From Pterobdella sp. o SKG-2022 (Eukaryota; Annelida; Clitellata; Hirudinida; Piscicolidae), in the NCBI GenBank assembly GCA_964035795.1, contig OZ038325.1, forward strand, positions 80,726 to 144,725: a stretch of DNA of 64,000 bases, written 5' to 3'. The notes beneath the pieces were generated by a model. The model was not told the origin of the DNA. It made no database searches and saw only the letters and a list, made by a program, of their open reading frames with translations. Both the position numbers and the translations under genes were made by a program. Below are positions 39,794 through 52,215 of the stretch, in pieces. Numbering within the stretch: position 1 is the first letter of the stretch; each line of letters begins with the position of its first letter.

Positions 39794-40006
39794 TTGGGTG
39801 GTGGGTGTGGGTGGTTGTGGTGTGTGTGAGAGTTTGTGATGTATGTTTTGAAGTTCACTTTTCACATGTGTTTGTGTGTGTTTGATGTTCTATAATATTA
39901 CCGACTTAGTCACTTTTTCATTTTAACCGTGTTGACAATTGTCTATGTGCTTTTGAAATTGATTATCGAAAATTGTATGCATAACTGACTAACTTATTTC
40001 ACACTC

Positions 40007-40012
40007 AATAAA
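40007..40012 (+). terminator. polyadenylation signal, SCAF gene
   Basis: aataaa about 215 bp after the SCAF stop codon and before the next gene on the same strand. Confidence 0.55.
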
Positions 40013-40386
40013 ATTTATCTTTTCAGAAATTTCTTTGTGAAATCTTTTGAATTCTTAATAAAAATCTTCTCATCCGCATACTTAAATTATTTTTATTGCC
40101 ACAACGGCACATCCCTGAAAAGTTCCATCAAAGGTAAAAGTAAAAAAACTAAAAAGTTTATGTCAAAATTGTAATAAATGTAACTTAAATTACTGAATAT
40201 GATCACTCGAAAAATACCTCAAAGTATCAATGTCGTTGGTAAGATTTCATTTGTTTTTTACAATTTTTTTGGACGGAAGTATAAACTTACTAAATTTTTC
40301 ACAAAACGTCAACAGTAAACAGTGTAAAAGAAATCAAACAAAAAAAAAGTGAGTAATCGAAATATACACTAAAGTTTTGAAAAAAA

Positions 40387-43300
40387 ATGATAACCTTGTT
40401 ACTTCAACCAGACGAATGTTGTAAGTTCCAGGTTGTTTTCGGAGTTTCCAAAAAAAAGTTTCAGACAGATGTGGTTGAAGATTTCCATGGGTGTCCCATC
40501 TTCAACACTGAAGCTGAAATGTCTGTTGTGTGGTTTTTGATGAGTTGTATAACTTAGCTCATCACCAATATGCCATTCAATCTTGTCACCATTATAACAT
40601 ATTCATTAACTTTATAATAAAATTTATTATTTTGCATTTCACTAACCAACCCACACAGACCTATATCACTAACCAACTCACACAGACCTATTTCACTAAC
40701 CAACCCACACAGACTTATCTCACTAACCAACCCACACAGACCTTTTTCACTAACCAACCCACACAGACTTATCTTACTAACCAATCCACACAGACTTATC
40801 TCACTAACCAACCCACACAGACCTATTTCACTAAACAACCCACACAGACTTATCTCACTAACCAACCCACACAGACCTTTTTCATTAACCAACCCACACA
40901 GACCTTTTTCACTAACCAACCCACACAGACTTTTCTTACTAACCAACCCACACAGACTTATCTTACTAACCAACCCACACAGACCTATTTCACTAACCAA
41001 CCCACACAGACTTATCTCACTAACCAACCCACACAGACCTTTTTCACTAACCAACCCACACAGACTTATCTCACTAACCAACCCACACAGACCTTTTTCA
41101 TTAACCAACCCACACAGACCTTTTTCACTAACCAACCCACACAGACCTTTTTCATTAACCAACCCACACAGACTTATCTTACTAACCAACCCACACAGAC
41201 TTATCTCACTAACCAACCCACACAGACTTATCTTACTAACCAATCCACACAGACTTATCTCACTAACCAACCCACACAGACCTTTTTCACTAACCAACCC
41301 ACACAGACTTATCTCACTAACCAACCCACACAGACCTATTTCACTAACCAACCCACACAGACTTATCTCACTAACCAACCCACACAGACCTTTTTCACTA
41401 ACCAACCCACACAGACTTATCTTACTAACCAACCCACACAGACTTATCTCACTAACCAACCCACACAGACCTTTTTCATTAACCAACCCACACAGACCTT
41501 TTTCACTAACCAACCCACACAGACTTATCTTACTAACCAACCCACACAGACTTATCTCACTAACCAACCCACACAGACTTATCTCACTAACCAACCCACA
41601 CAGACCTTTTTCACTAACCAACCCACACAGACTTATCTCACTAACCAACCCACACAGACTTATCTCACTAACCAACCCACACAGACCTTTTTCATTAACC
41701 AACCCACACAGACCTTTTTCACTAACCAACCCACACAGACTTATCTTACTAACCAACCCACACAGACTTATCTCACTAACCAACCCACACAGACCTATTT
41801 CACTAACCAACCCACACAGACTTATCTCACTAACCAACCCACACAGACTTATCTCACTAACCAACCCACACAGACTTATCTCACTAACCAACCCACACAG
41901 ACTTATCTCACTAACCAACCCACACAGACTTATCTTACTAACCAACCCACACAGACTTATCTCACTAACCAACCCACACAGACCTATTTCACTAACCAAC
42001 CCACACAGACTTATCTCACTAACCAACCCACACAGACCTATTTCACTAACCAACCCACACAGACTTATCTCACTAACCAACCCACACAGACCTTTTTCAT
42101 TAACCAACCCACACAGACTTATCTTACTAACCAACCCACACAGACCTATCTCACTAACCAACCCACACAGACTTATCTCACTAACCAACCCACACAGACT
42201 TATCTCACTAACCAACCCACACAGACTTATCTCACTAACCAACCCACACAGACTTATCTTACTAACCAACCCACACAGACTTATCTCACTAACCAACCCA
42301 CACAGACCTTTTTCATTAACCAACCCACACAGACCTTTTTCACTAACCAACCCACACAGACTTATCTTACTAACCAACCCACACAGACTTATCTCACTAA
42401 CCAACCCACACAGACTTATCTCACTAACCAACCCACACAGACCTTTTTCACTAACCAACCCACACAGACCTTTTTCATTAACCAACCCACACAGACTTAT
42501 CTTACTAACCAACCCACACAGACTTATCTCACTAACCAACCCACACAGACTTATCTTACTAACCAATCCACACAGACTTATCTCACTAACCAACCCACAC
42601 AGACCTATTTCACTAACCAACCCACACAGACCTTTTTCACTAACCAACCCACACAGACTTATCTCACTAACCAACCCACACAGACCTATTTCACTAACCA
42701 ACCCACACAGACTTATCTCACTAACCAACCCACACAGACCTTTTTCACTAACCAACCCACACAGACTTATCTTACTAACCAACCCACACAGACTTATCTC
42801 ACTAACCAACCCACACAGACCTTTTTCATTAACCAACCCACACAGACCTTTTTCACTAACCAACCCACACAGACTTATCTTACTAACCAACCCACACAGA
42901 CTTATCTCACTAACCAACCCACACAGACTTATCTCACTAACCAACCCACACAGACCTTTTTCACTAACCAACCCACACAGACTTATCTCACTAACCAACC
43001 CACACAGACTTATCTCACTAACCAACCCACACAGACCTTTTTCATTAACCAACCCACACAGACCTTTTTCACTAACCAACCCACACAGACTTATCTTACT
43101 AACCAACCCACACAGACTTATCTCACTAACCAACCCACACAGACCTATTTCACTAACCAACCCACACAGACTTATCTCACTAACCAACCCACACAGACTT
43201 ATCTCACTAACCAACCCACACAGACTTATCTCACTAACCAACCCACACAGACTTATCTCACTAACCAACCCACACAGACTTATCTTACTAACCAACCCAC

Positions 43301-46300
43301 ACAGACTTATCTCACTAACCAACCCACACAGACCTATTTCACTAACCAACCCACACAGACTTATCTCACTAACCAACCCACACAGACCTATTTCACTAAC
43401 CAACCCACACAGACTTATCTCACTAACCAACCCACACAGACCTTTTTCATTAACCAACCCACACAGACTTATCTTACTAACCAACCCACACAGACCTATC
43501 TCACTAACCAACCCACACAGACTTATCTCACTAACCAACCCACACAGACTTATCTCACTAACCAACCCACACAGACTTATCTCACTAACCAACCCACACA
43601 GACTTATCTTACTAACCAACCCACACAGACTTATCTCACTAACCAACCCACACAGACCTATTTCACTAACCAACCCACACAGACTTATCTCACTAACCAA
43701 CCCACACAGACCTATTTCACTAACCAACCCACACAGACTTATCTCACTAACCAACCCACACAGACCTATTTCACTAACCAACCCACACAGACTTATCTTA
43801 CTAACCAACCCACACAGACTTATCTTACTAACCAACCCACACAGACTTATCTCACTAACCAACCCACACAGACCTATTTCACTAACCAACCCACACAGAC
43901 TTATCTCACTAACCAACCCACACAGACCTTTTTCATTAACCAACCCACACAGACCTTTTTCATTAACCAACCCACACAGACCTTTTTCACTAACCAACCC
44001 ACACAGACTTATCTTACTAACCAACCCACACAGACTTATCTCACTAACCAACCCACACAGACCTATTTCACTAACCAACCCACACAGACTTATCTCACTA
44101 ACCTACCCACACAGACCTTTTTCATTAACCAACCCACACAGACTTATCTTACTAACCAACCCACACAGACCTATCTCACTAACCAACCCACACAGACTTA
44201 TCTCACTAACCAACCCACACAGACTTATCTTACTAACCAATCCACACAGACTTATCTCACTAACCAACCCACACAGACCTATTTCACTAACCAACCCACA
44301 CAGACTTATCTCACTAACCAACCCACACAGACTTATCTCACTAACCAACCCACACAGACCTTTTTCACTAACCAACCCACACAGACTTATCTCACTAACC
44401 AACCCACACAGACTTATCTCACTAACCAACTCACACAGACTTATCTCACTAACCAACCCACACAGACCTATCTCACTAACCGACACAAACCTCAAGTTGA
44501 AGCTGGTGGAGAAAGTCACAAATGAGGTGCTGAGCAAAATGGTGGTATCATTATTGGATATTCCTTACACAAAGAGCGACTCATCATTTAATGTGGCCAT
44601 GAAGAACAAGGGAGGGGATCTGGTGGCTGAGATTCATTTCAATGCTTATGTCTCTTCATTTGAGAGTGCAGGCTTGTGGAGTTTTAGTTTTTAAGTTGTT
44701 TTTATATTCAAATTTGCTCTTTTGCTGTGTAATTTAATGACTAGTGTACACAATCTTGTAGTTCTCAACACATTAGTTAAAAAATTAGCTTGTTAGTCGA
44801 GTCCATGGTAACACAAAACTGCCCTAAAAATTGGGACACACACACACACACAAACACACATCATTCAACCACAGTCCAACAAAGCTTGGATTCATCATTG
44901 AACAAGTCAACTTTGAGTTTGGGAATCTCGAAGTTGAAAGATAAGTTTGGACTTCTTAAGAGGAATGATTCTAACCCTAATATGCTAAGAAGGTTGGTCA
45001 AGAAAAATGCATAGATGATGATGATGAGAGATGGATAAATAGATAGATAGAGGAACAAATACTTGGCAGGGCCACAAACCCACGAGTGGTCTCAGGACTG
45101 GTGTCTGAAGAAAATGCTCTAAAAATTTCGTCATCATGCACTGACCTGTCCAACATCAAGTCCCCTTTTGGTGGTGTTGAAGAGGAGGATGAGGTGGGTG
45201 ATGATAATGATTATGGTGGTTTGTGGACAGGTGTAATAATTGTATATATGATAATATAAATGCATCTCCATGATTCAGATGAATGAAGAAAAGGAGGGTT
45301 TGAATCCTGAAGTGGGCTTCTTTCATCCATCCATCATTCATCCATTTATAGATCACTCTCCTACCAATCATTCATTCGTGTTGAATAATATTCTAACTAC
45401 TAGCGTACACAATTTATACCTCACCCACCCACCACCACACTGCCTCTATCACACTCATCCACCACCACACCACTTCCATTACACCCACCCACTTTCACAC
45501 AGGTATCAGGGGTATCTCCCCGAGAAGGTGGCGTGGAAGGTGGCACAAGATTGGTGATCAGGGGTCGGAACCTAGGCACCAACAAAGATGACATTGTGGG
45601 TCTCTTCATTTGTGGCTCTAATGTTCTTTCCACCCTGCAGTACTTCTCTCCAGCCAAGATTGCCTGCATCACTAAGGCTTGGAAGCCTGGAGAAGGTAGG
45701 TTGGGGAGAAGGGTTTGATCCATCAGCCATTTATTTATGTATTTCTCATGGATGTTGATCCATCATCAATCTGTGTCCTCTTCCACCTACAGGAAATATC
45801 AGTGTCGAAACTCAGTCTGGAGGTAAGTCATTGTATCATGATTGTGCGTACCTATCCATCTACTTTTTCATCAATTTATTCACCACCATATAGGAGTAGG
45901 TGTGTGTTTGGTGAAGTTCACTTTTGTGGACTCACAACCTCCCAAACTGAAGGAAGAAAACTCTGATTCAAGAAGGCAAAGTACTGTTTCCATCACTCCA
46001 TTCAAGGTGAGGAGGAAGAAGATGATGATTTTGAGGATTTTATTCATAAAACATGCCACCATCACAACCAATAGGAAGATCAACCTCAAGAGGACCAGCC
46101 AATCACCATGCATGCTCAAGTGATGCCACCGGAAGTGACAGGTGTGTCACCCAATGAGGGGGCCTATAATGAGGTCACCAAGGTCACCATCAGGGGCTCG
46201 CACTTGGGATATGATGCTGAGGATGTTCTCAAAATTATGGTTTGTGACGTCATGAAAAAAATTATTGCGTACATGAGCATGGACGCACATCACTACACAG

Positions 46301-47494
46301 ATCTGCGGCAAAGACTGGCGCCAAAACATGGATGAGCATAAAGCCACCAAGATAGTCTGCAGGGTGGGACCAGTGTTGAAGGCCTCTCGTGGTGAAATTT
46401 TGGTGGAGACTGCCAGTGGGGGAGTGGGGTGCTCTACAGTGGAGTTCAAGCTGGTCGATCGCAGAAGTGGCTCTGAAAAGATGGTGTGTGTCTTTCATGT
46501 TTCAAAATTGTTTGTGTGAGTGTATGTGTATACACGTCTAATCACATGCATATCAGAACTGCAGTGGCAAAAGAAGGAGTTATGGCAGGCAACACCACCT
46601 TAACCCTTTTGATGAACCTGATGACCTCCATTCCTCCTTTGACACCTCTCCAACCAAAACCTTCCACAACTCCCTCTTTTCCACTCCAACCTCCCACCAC
46701 ACCTCCACTTCTGACCCCTTCAATAATACCACCAATCCTTTTGCCCTGGACTGTACCCCTTACGCCCTTGATGACGTCAAACACGATGGTGCCATAAATT
46801 CCAATCAAAACATTCCTAATATCGCCCACGGTGACTCACGCCAAGAAGAAGGAATAAAATCAAATGAAGTGAAAAAGGAAGAGGAGTGTGTAGAGAGGAA
46901 AAGCAAAGAACATGACAACGGGGTGCAAGTGAAGAACAAAGAACAGAAACGAATCACTTTTCCCGCCACATCACATGACACCATTTCGAAGCCTCCCATT
47001 GGTCAGATCCAACCAATGGTATTTGATATTATTATTTGATTAAGAAAAAACTTGATTTTTTTTTTTTTGAAATAATCAATGCACTTTTAGATGAACCATT
47101 CGGTGAGGACGAAGGAGAAGGATGACCTTATCTGCAGTGAGTCATAAATATCATAACAACAATAATATTGTTATTTTTATTATTCATTATTATTGTTATT
47201 TTTAATGATAGTTCTCTTATATTTATTCATTACGACATTGATCTTCAGAGATGGAAGCGAAGTTAAAGCTGAGGGAGACAGAGATAGAGAAACTGGTTGC
47301 ATCCAATAGAGGTCTCTAGGAATATTTCTTATCTGTTGTGCATATCATTATCATGACTTTGTTTATATCATCTTTATAATCCTTCAAAAACACACACAGA
47401 ACTGAGAGAGGAGGTGGGCAGGTTGAAGACGTATATTGAAAATCTCCTCAACAAAGCTATTCTTCATTGTCCCAGTATCCTTGCTATCCAGTAA
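40387..47494 (+). CDS. class I Rab11-FIP with two Sec5-like IPT/TIG domains
   Basis: Predicted Rab11 effector of recycling endosomes. Exon 1 (40387 to about 40535) starts the C2 domain (CCKFQVVFGVSKKKFQTDVV). After the minisatellite intron, the exon ending at 44665 completes it (KLVEKVTNEVLSKMVVSLLD, KGGDLVAEIHFNA). Later exons: 44875-44996 (SKLKDKFGLLKR, the class I FIP linker), 45053-45193, 45279-45311, 45503-45697 (TIG1: SGVSPREGG, LVIRGRNLG), 45793-45823, 45895-46003, about 46078-46237 (TIG2: VTGVSPNEGA, KVTIRGSHLG), about 46303-46481 (TKIVCRVGP, SGGVGCSTVEFKLV), about 46555-47019 (two NPF motifs, LNPFDEPD and NTTNPFALD, for EHD proteins), 47091-47134, 47250-47312 and 47400-47494. The last encodes the Rab11-binding FIP domain (GRLKTYIENLLNKAI, then CPSIL). 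The TIG domains most resemble that of exocyst Sec5/EXOC2. Such TIGs are not part of the vertebrate FIPs I know. Confidence 0.88.
40640..44482. repeat. 27-bp minisatellite, about 142 units, in Rab11-FIP intron 1
   Basis: Units of 27 bp, core ctaaccaacccacacagac followed by ttatctca or cttttttca variants. It is bounded by AT-rich DNA on the left and by the second coding exon of the gene on the right. All six-frame readings are open for long distances because the period is 27; the apparent 1331-residue plus and 1174-residue minus proteins are not genes. A block of about 1 kb (about 41270-42300) recurs 1350 bp downstream. Confidence 0.98.
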
Positions 47495-47582
47495 GGAGGA
47501 AGATGGTGGTGTAAAAAGGAGAGGGTGGAAGGTGGTGATGAAGAAGGAAAGAAGGATGAGAAATAGGTAGCCCACAGAGATG

Positions 47583-47588
47583 AATAAA
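47583..47588 (+). terminator. polyadenylation signal, Rab11-FIP gene
   Basis: aataaa 89 bp after the stop codon. Confidence 0.55.
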
Positions 47589-47884
47589 TGATGACGTCAT
47601 GGCGATGATGACGTGATATTAATATGTTTGAGGTTTTTATCACTTGAGCACATATCAAATGCCCTTTTTTATCAAAATCTTCCGCGTCGACTTTGTCAAT
47701 TGATTTGCGCTGTTCATATGCAACATTTTTATATATTGGATAATAATTCTATTTATAGAATTATATATAACATATCTATTAATAGAATTATATTTAAAAT
47801 ATAGCCTTAAATATCTTTTTTTAGTTTGATATTAATATTGAAACTTAAGATTCGAATATTCAGCATATCCTGTTATAACTTCCA

Positions 47885-48002
47885 TATCAACCTGTTCTAT
47901 CAAACAACAATGTTGCAACTATATTATAACACCAACAACAATGTTGCAACTATAATATAACAACAACAACAACAATGTTGCAACTATAATATAAAAATAT
48001 CA
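47885..48002. repeat. about 33-bp tandem repeat, 3-4 copies
   Basis: Units containing caacaatgttgcaactataa and ataac; the core ttgcaac/gttgcaa is partly self-complementary. Confidence 0.85.
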
Positions 48003-49088
48003 ATGTGATACAACAATGATAAAACAACGTACACCAACAATGTTGAAACCCCATAACAATGTGTCACCAGTGCCTCATACTTCTGTTTTTATTTGTTTAT
48101 TTTTATCTTTTATCCCATTGTACAGTGTGACATTTTAAACAACTTTGTCTACAATTAGCATAACGTCTCTTGCAATCATATGGCGCCAAGTTTAATTTAT
48201 GTAGCGCTGTTTCATTTTCGCAGACTTGTTGCACGTTCAATTTGTTTGAGAGGTTGAAAAAATCATAACAACAGGCGAAAAAACTTCTTTGATTTATTCT
48301 CATTCAAACAAAAAATAAATGCAATAACACGTTGAAAACAAGACTTGGAAGCATGGTAGGAGGTGAAATGACATATATGTAGCATCAACATGGAGAACTC
48401 AAAAATATAAGGTACTAAATCCTGTCTAAACGTGGCGCTATATAAATTCTTAATATAATGTAATATTGGCCTACATCACAAAAGTATAACGTTCAACTGA
48501 AGAGACTGCCACCACGAACCACATGTGAAGCTGGCAATGAGATTCAATTAGACGCCACAACATACTTATATTTAAGAACCAAAACAAAATAACAAGCCGA
48601 AAAAAATTACGTCATATTTTAGCAATTGGTGACGTCATATAACAATTAATGACGTCAAAAAAGAAATACTGTAGCGTTAAAGTTGAATAAAACTTTGAAG
48701 TCAAAAATGAAGATGGAGGATGCAGGTCGAATAAGGAGCTGGAATGCGGCAAAAATGAGATGAAGATAAAAAATAAAATCCAAGTTTTAAAATTGATTTT
48801 CCTAATAACAAGAATAATAATAAAAATTTTTCCTGATAATAATAGAAATAACAAAAATAAACATAAGCAATAATGCGACAAATAAAAGCATGCTGGAGAG
48901 GTTATACAGATGTGGCGACACAAAGGATAAAACTTGGCGAGGTGTCAAAAACATATGGAGGTGTGTAGGAAACAGAATGAGAACATCACCAGTAATAATA
49001 CTACTGCTGATCAAAATATCAACACAAAACTCTCAAGCGCCTAAAATGTGACGTAAAAATGACGTCAACGATGGCAAAGAATATAATT

Positions 49089-49089
<1 letters not shown>

Positions 49090-49145
<56 letters not shown>
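49090..49145. repeat. (CA)n microsatellite
   Basis: Pure dinucleotide run of about 55 bp. Confidence 0.97.
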
Positions 49146-49147
<2 letters not shown>

Positions 49148-49446
49148 GTCTCAACTCAAGATAAATGCCGCTAAAATATACAAAGAAATAACTCAATAAA
49201 CTGCGTTGAACGCGCTATGGTGGTGCGTGTATTGCGGTTAATGCACGCACACCTTTCTAGCAACTTACGTCAATGTTGATGGATACATTCTCCTATTACA
49301 ACTATATAAGATGACAATCACAGGAAGAAGAGAACAGTTGTGAAGTGCCAAGGGTGCTGATGATGATAAGAAAGAGGAAAAGGAGGAGGAGGAGGAAGAG
49401 GAGAAGGAGGAAGATGAGAAGGAGGAGGATAACTACCTCAACTTTT

Positions 49447-52215
49447 CATATCTTGAGGCAGAGCTATGAACAGCTTCTGACAAAAAATGCTCACATTGTC
49501 TGAATAATATCATTTGTATTACTCATAAAAAAACAACAATAACATAAAACAAAAACTATAAGACATACTTATGACTTTGTTGATCACTTGAGGTCTACCT
49601 TTCCATGACAAACATACCACGTGCACTGGAATCCCTGTGAATGTGTGCACGTAAAAAACTCATGAAACTATGACTCAAGTGGTTTAAAGATTGCTTAAGT
49701 GACTCATTGGCACACTTATGACATGTTTCAATGCATGTGTGTGTGTGAGTCCATGTCGAAATAGACAGACAATATAAATACTGACAACACAAAACAAAAT
49801 GGCGACCTGCAAAGATCATAACGAGGGCTATGATGCAGTTTTGAGGTTTGTAGATGAGAGGACAAATGATGAGGAAGATGACGACGAAGATGAAGATGAT
49901 GGGGAAGAAGAGGGACACCCTGATGGGACGATGTAGGGTTGGTTTGGACCACCTCATGTATAACAAGCCACTCACTGATAAGCCTGTGATAAGGTTATTA
50001 TTGTGATTATGTGAATATATGCAGTGAACGTCCCAGTGAAAGGAGTAGACAGGATTTTACCTAGATTATTAATTTCTATGTCATAACTTTAAAAATAAGC
50101 CATTTCATTTGAAAAGGTCAGTGTGAGATGCATTTGACATAACTGAAAAATTAGGTCTAAAAAATGATGATGTCGAGAAGATGATGAAGATTATCAATTC
50201 TTCCATGACTTAATTGATGATAATGTTCATAATGACAATGATGACCATGTTAATAGTAATGATGATGATGACAACGCAAACCAGTGATAAGAGTCTCGAC
50301 AAAGGAGGTGTAGTTAATGAGAGCATAAACATCATCAGTGACCAGCATCACAAGAGACAGCATGCTGGACAGGATGAGGGCTGTGATTGGGGTGAAGACC
50401 TTGATGTTGATGAGGGCACAAAACTCAGGTAAAACTCCCTCTCGCGCCCCTACAAAGATGAGACGGGAAGTGGCAAACAAAGTGCATGACAGAGCCCCAA
50501 AAGTAGATGCAGCAACAAAAATAGGCATGAGAAGAGCTGCTGGACCCATGGTTTTCTGGGCTAGAGTGACTGCTACTGCATTTGAGTTGAGAACTTCACC
50601 GGGAGTGAGGATGGCAAAGTATGCCAGATTGGTGAGGGTGTATATGAGGGTGATCAGTGGGATGCTTAACCATATAGCCCTTGGCAGGTTCCTGAGTGCG
50701 GGTGATGTGTGGTGGGTTTTTGTTGTGTGTGGTGTGTTGTGGCTGTGTGATGTGTTGTGGATGTGTGGTATGTTGTGGGTGTGTGGTATGTTGTGGATGT
50801 GTGGTATGTTGTGGATGTGTGGTATGTTGTGGATGTGTGGTATGTTGTGGGTGTGTGGTATGTTGTGGATGTGTGGTATGTTGTGGGTGTGTGGTATGTT
50901 GTGGATGTGTGGTATGTTGTGGGTGTGTGGTATGTTGTGGATGTGTGGTATGTTGTGGGTGTGTGGTATGTTGTGGGTGTGTGGTATGTTGTGGATGTGT
51001 GGTATGTTGTGGGTGTGTGGTATGTTGTGGATGTGTGGTATGTTGTGAATGTGTAATGTGTTGTGTGGTATGTTGTAGGTAATTTTTTGAAGTTTAACCT
51101 ATATGGGTTTTTGATTTCTTCTGTCACAAAATTCAAAAAGTTCCTGCGGGATTTTAAAGTTTTATGTTCTATCTATCCAATTTTTATCTATGCACATCCA
51201 AGTGTCTTACAAAAACACATACCTATCCATCTAAAAACATATCCCAAACACACACAAACCATCCAGAGAAAGAGAAGAGACCACTGTAAACAGAAAGAGC
51301 AACCTCAGAAGGACTTTTAGTTGTGTCCTCGAACATGTTGTGTAGGTTGTGGTTCTGCGCTGAAATGAGATTTTTTTGATAAAAATTAAAAAAACTAATA
51401 TTTTTGATTGATCATCATCATCATAAACGTTTAATGTTTATGATGATGATGATCAATCAAGAATCATTTATTATAGTCCTAAACTTAATTAGATAGCATT
51501 TCAACTAAGTAGCAAACCAATGATGATGAAGTAGAGGCCGGTGAGAATGATGATGGCTAGGGCAGTCAGTTTGAGAAATGTGAAGATGTTTTGCAAATGT
51601 ACAGCCCAGTTTACATTGACACAGTTCACAAAGGTCAAGCCAGCTGTGAGAGAGATTATAAAACCATCATTTCCACCCTTTTCTGTGATGAAATTCAGAC
51701 AAATGAGACATACTGATGGCAAGGATGGCGATGAATCGGATGGCCAGTGTTGGTGGCTCACAGTTTGGAAAGATGGGTTGTAGAACATAATAGGAGAATG
51801 TAAGAGCTGTAATGGCATTGCCTGTTGGGTTGATGACAACTACTGCCACCCACAAAAACAGGAAGCCTGCCATGCCTCCATATGCTTCATTGATATAAGC
51901 ATAATCGCCTCCAGATTTAAGAATACATGTGCCCAACTCAGCGTAACATGTGGCACCAATGCAGCTTATCAAACCACAAGCCACCCACACAACCAGAGCC
52001 CCACCAGTCGATCCAATTTCTTGCAAAACCCCCTTTGGAGAAACGAAAATACCACTACCAATGATGCTACCCATAATCAGAGCCACTGCCGGAATAAGCC
52101 CTAACGTCTGCTTCAGCTCAATTAAAGACTCAACACGAACCCTTTTGTTCTCCTTTATGTCTTCACTCCTCGTGGGAGAGTAATGCTGCAACTTCTCCGT
52201 TTCTGAATTATCCAT
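49447..52215 (-). CDS. SLC7 family amino-acid transporter, LAT-type light chain
   Basis: Twelve-helix amino-acid exchanger of the plasma membrane that pairs with an SLC3 heavy chain. Exons on the minus strand, approximately: 52215-51714, 51646-51522, 51355-51267, 51150-51078, 50690-50283, 49990-49814, 49637-49570 and 49492-49447. The start is MDNSETEKLQHYSP. TM1 carries the unwound substrate site GSIIGSGIFVSPKGV. The extracellular loop after TM4 has IFPNCEPP, in which the Cys aligns with the one that forms the disulfide to 4F2hc/rBAT. Next come SPSEVALSVYSGLFSFSGW and NFVTEEIKNPYRNLPRAI (TM6-7), FVAASTFGALSCTLFATSR (TM8), SKPTLHRPIRVSLFFP, and the C-terminal end NVSIFCQKLFIALPQDMKS. LAT1/2, y+LAT and xCT types cannot be separated by eye. 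Introns hold an 18-bp minisatellite and a perfect hairpin. Confidence 0.92.
50702..51085. repeat. 18-bp minisatellite in SLC7 intron
   Basis: Roughly twenty units of tgtggtatgttgtggatg, the last but one position alternating a/g. The Cys-Gly-Val and Thr-Tyr-His frames are artefacts. Confidence 0.96.
51404..51460. repeat. perfect 25-bp inverted repeat (hairpin), 7-nt loop
   Basis: Left arm 51404-51428 starts ttgattgatcatcatcatca and ends taaac. The right arm 51436-51460 is its exact reverse complement. The loop is gtttaat. It lies in an intron of the SLC7 gene. Confidence 0.95.

Larger units (their letters stand above)
47495..49446. other. convergent intergenic region
   Basis: About 1.9 kb between the 3' ends of the Rab11-FIP (+) and SLC7 (-) genes. 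It contains a 33-bp tandem repeat and a (CA)n tract, listed separately, and at 48425-48455 ggcgctatataaattctt, which looks like the tail of a SINE. No gene recognised. Confidence 0.55.

Noticed and set aside
40530..44525. 1331-residue plus-strand and 1174-residue minus-strand proteins of 9-residue repeats (TNQPTQTYL / SLCGLVSEI)
   Set aside because: Both are translations of a 27-bp minisatellite; a period divisible by three keeps every frame open. The array sits in an intron whose flanking exons form one C2 domain.
50338..51136. Cys-Gly-Val and Thr-Tyr-His-Thr repeat proteins
   Set aside because: Frames through the 18-bp minisatellite in an SLC7 intron.
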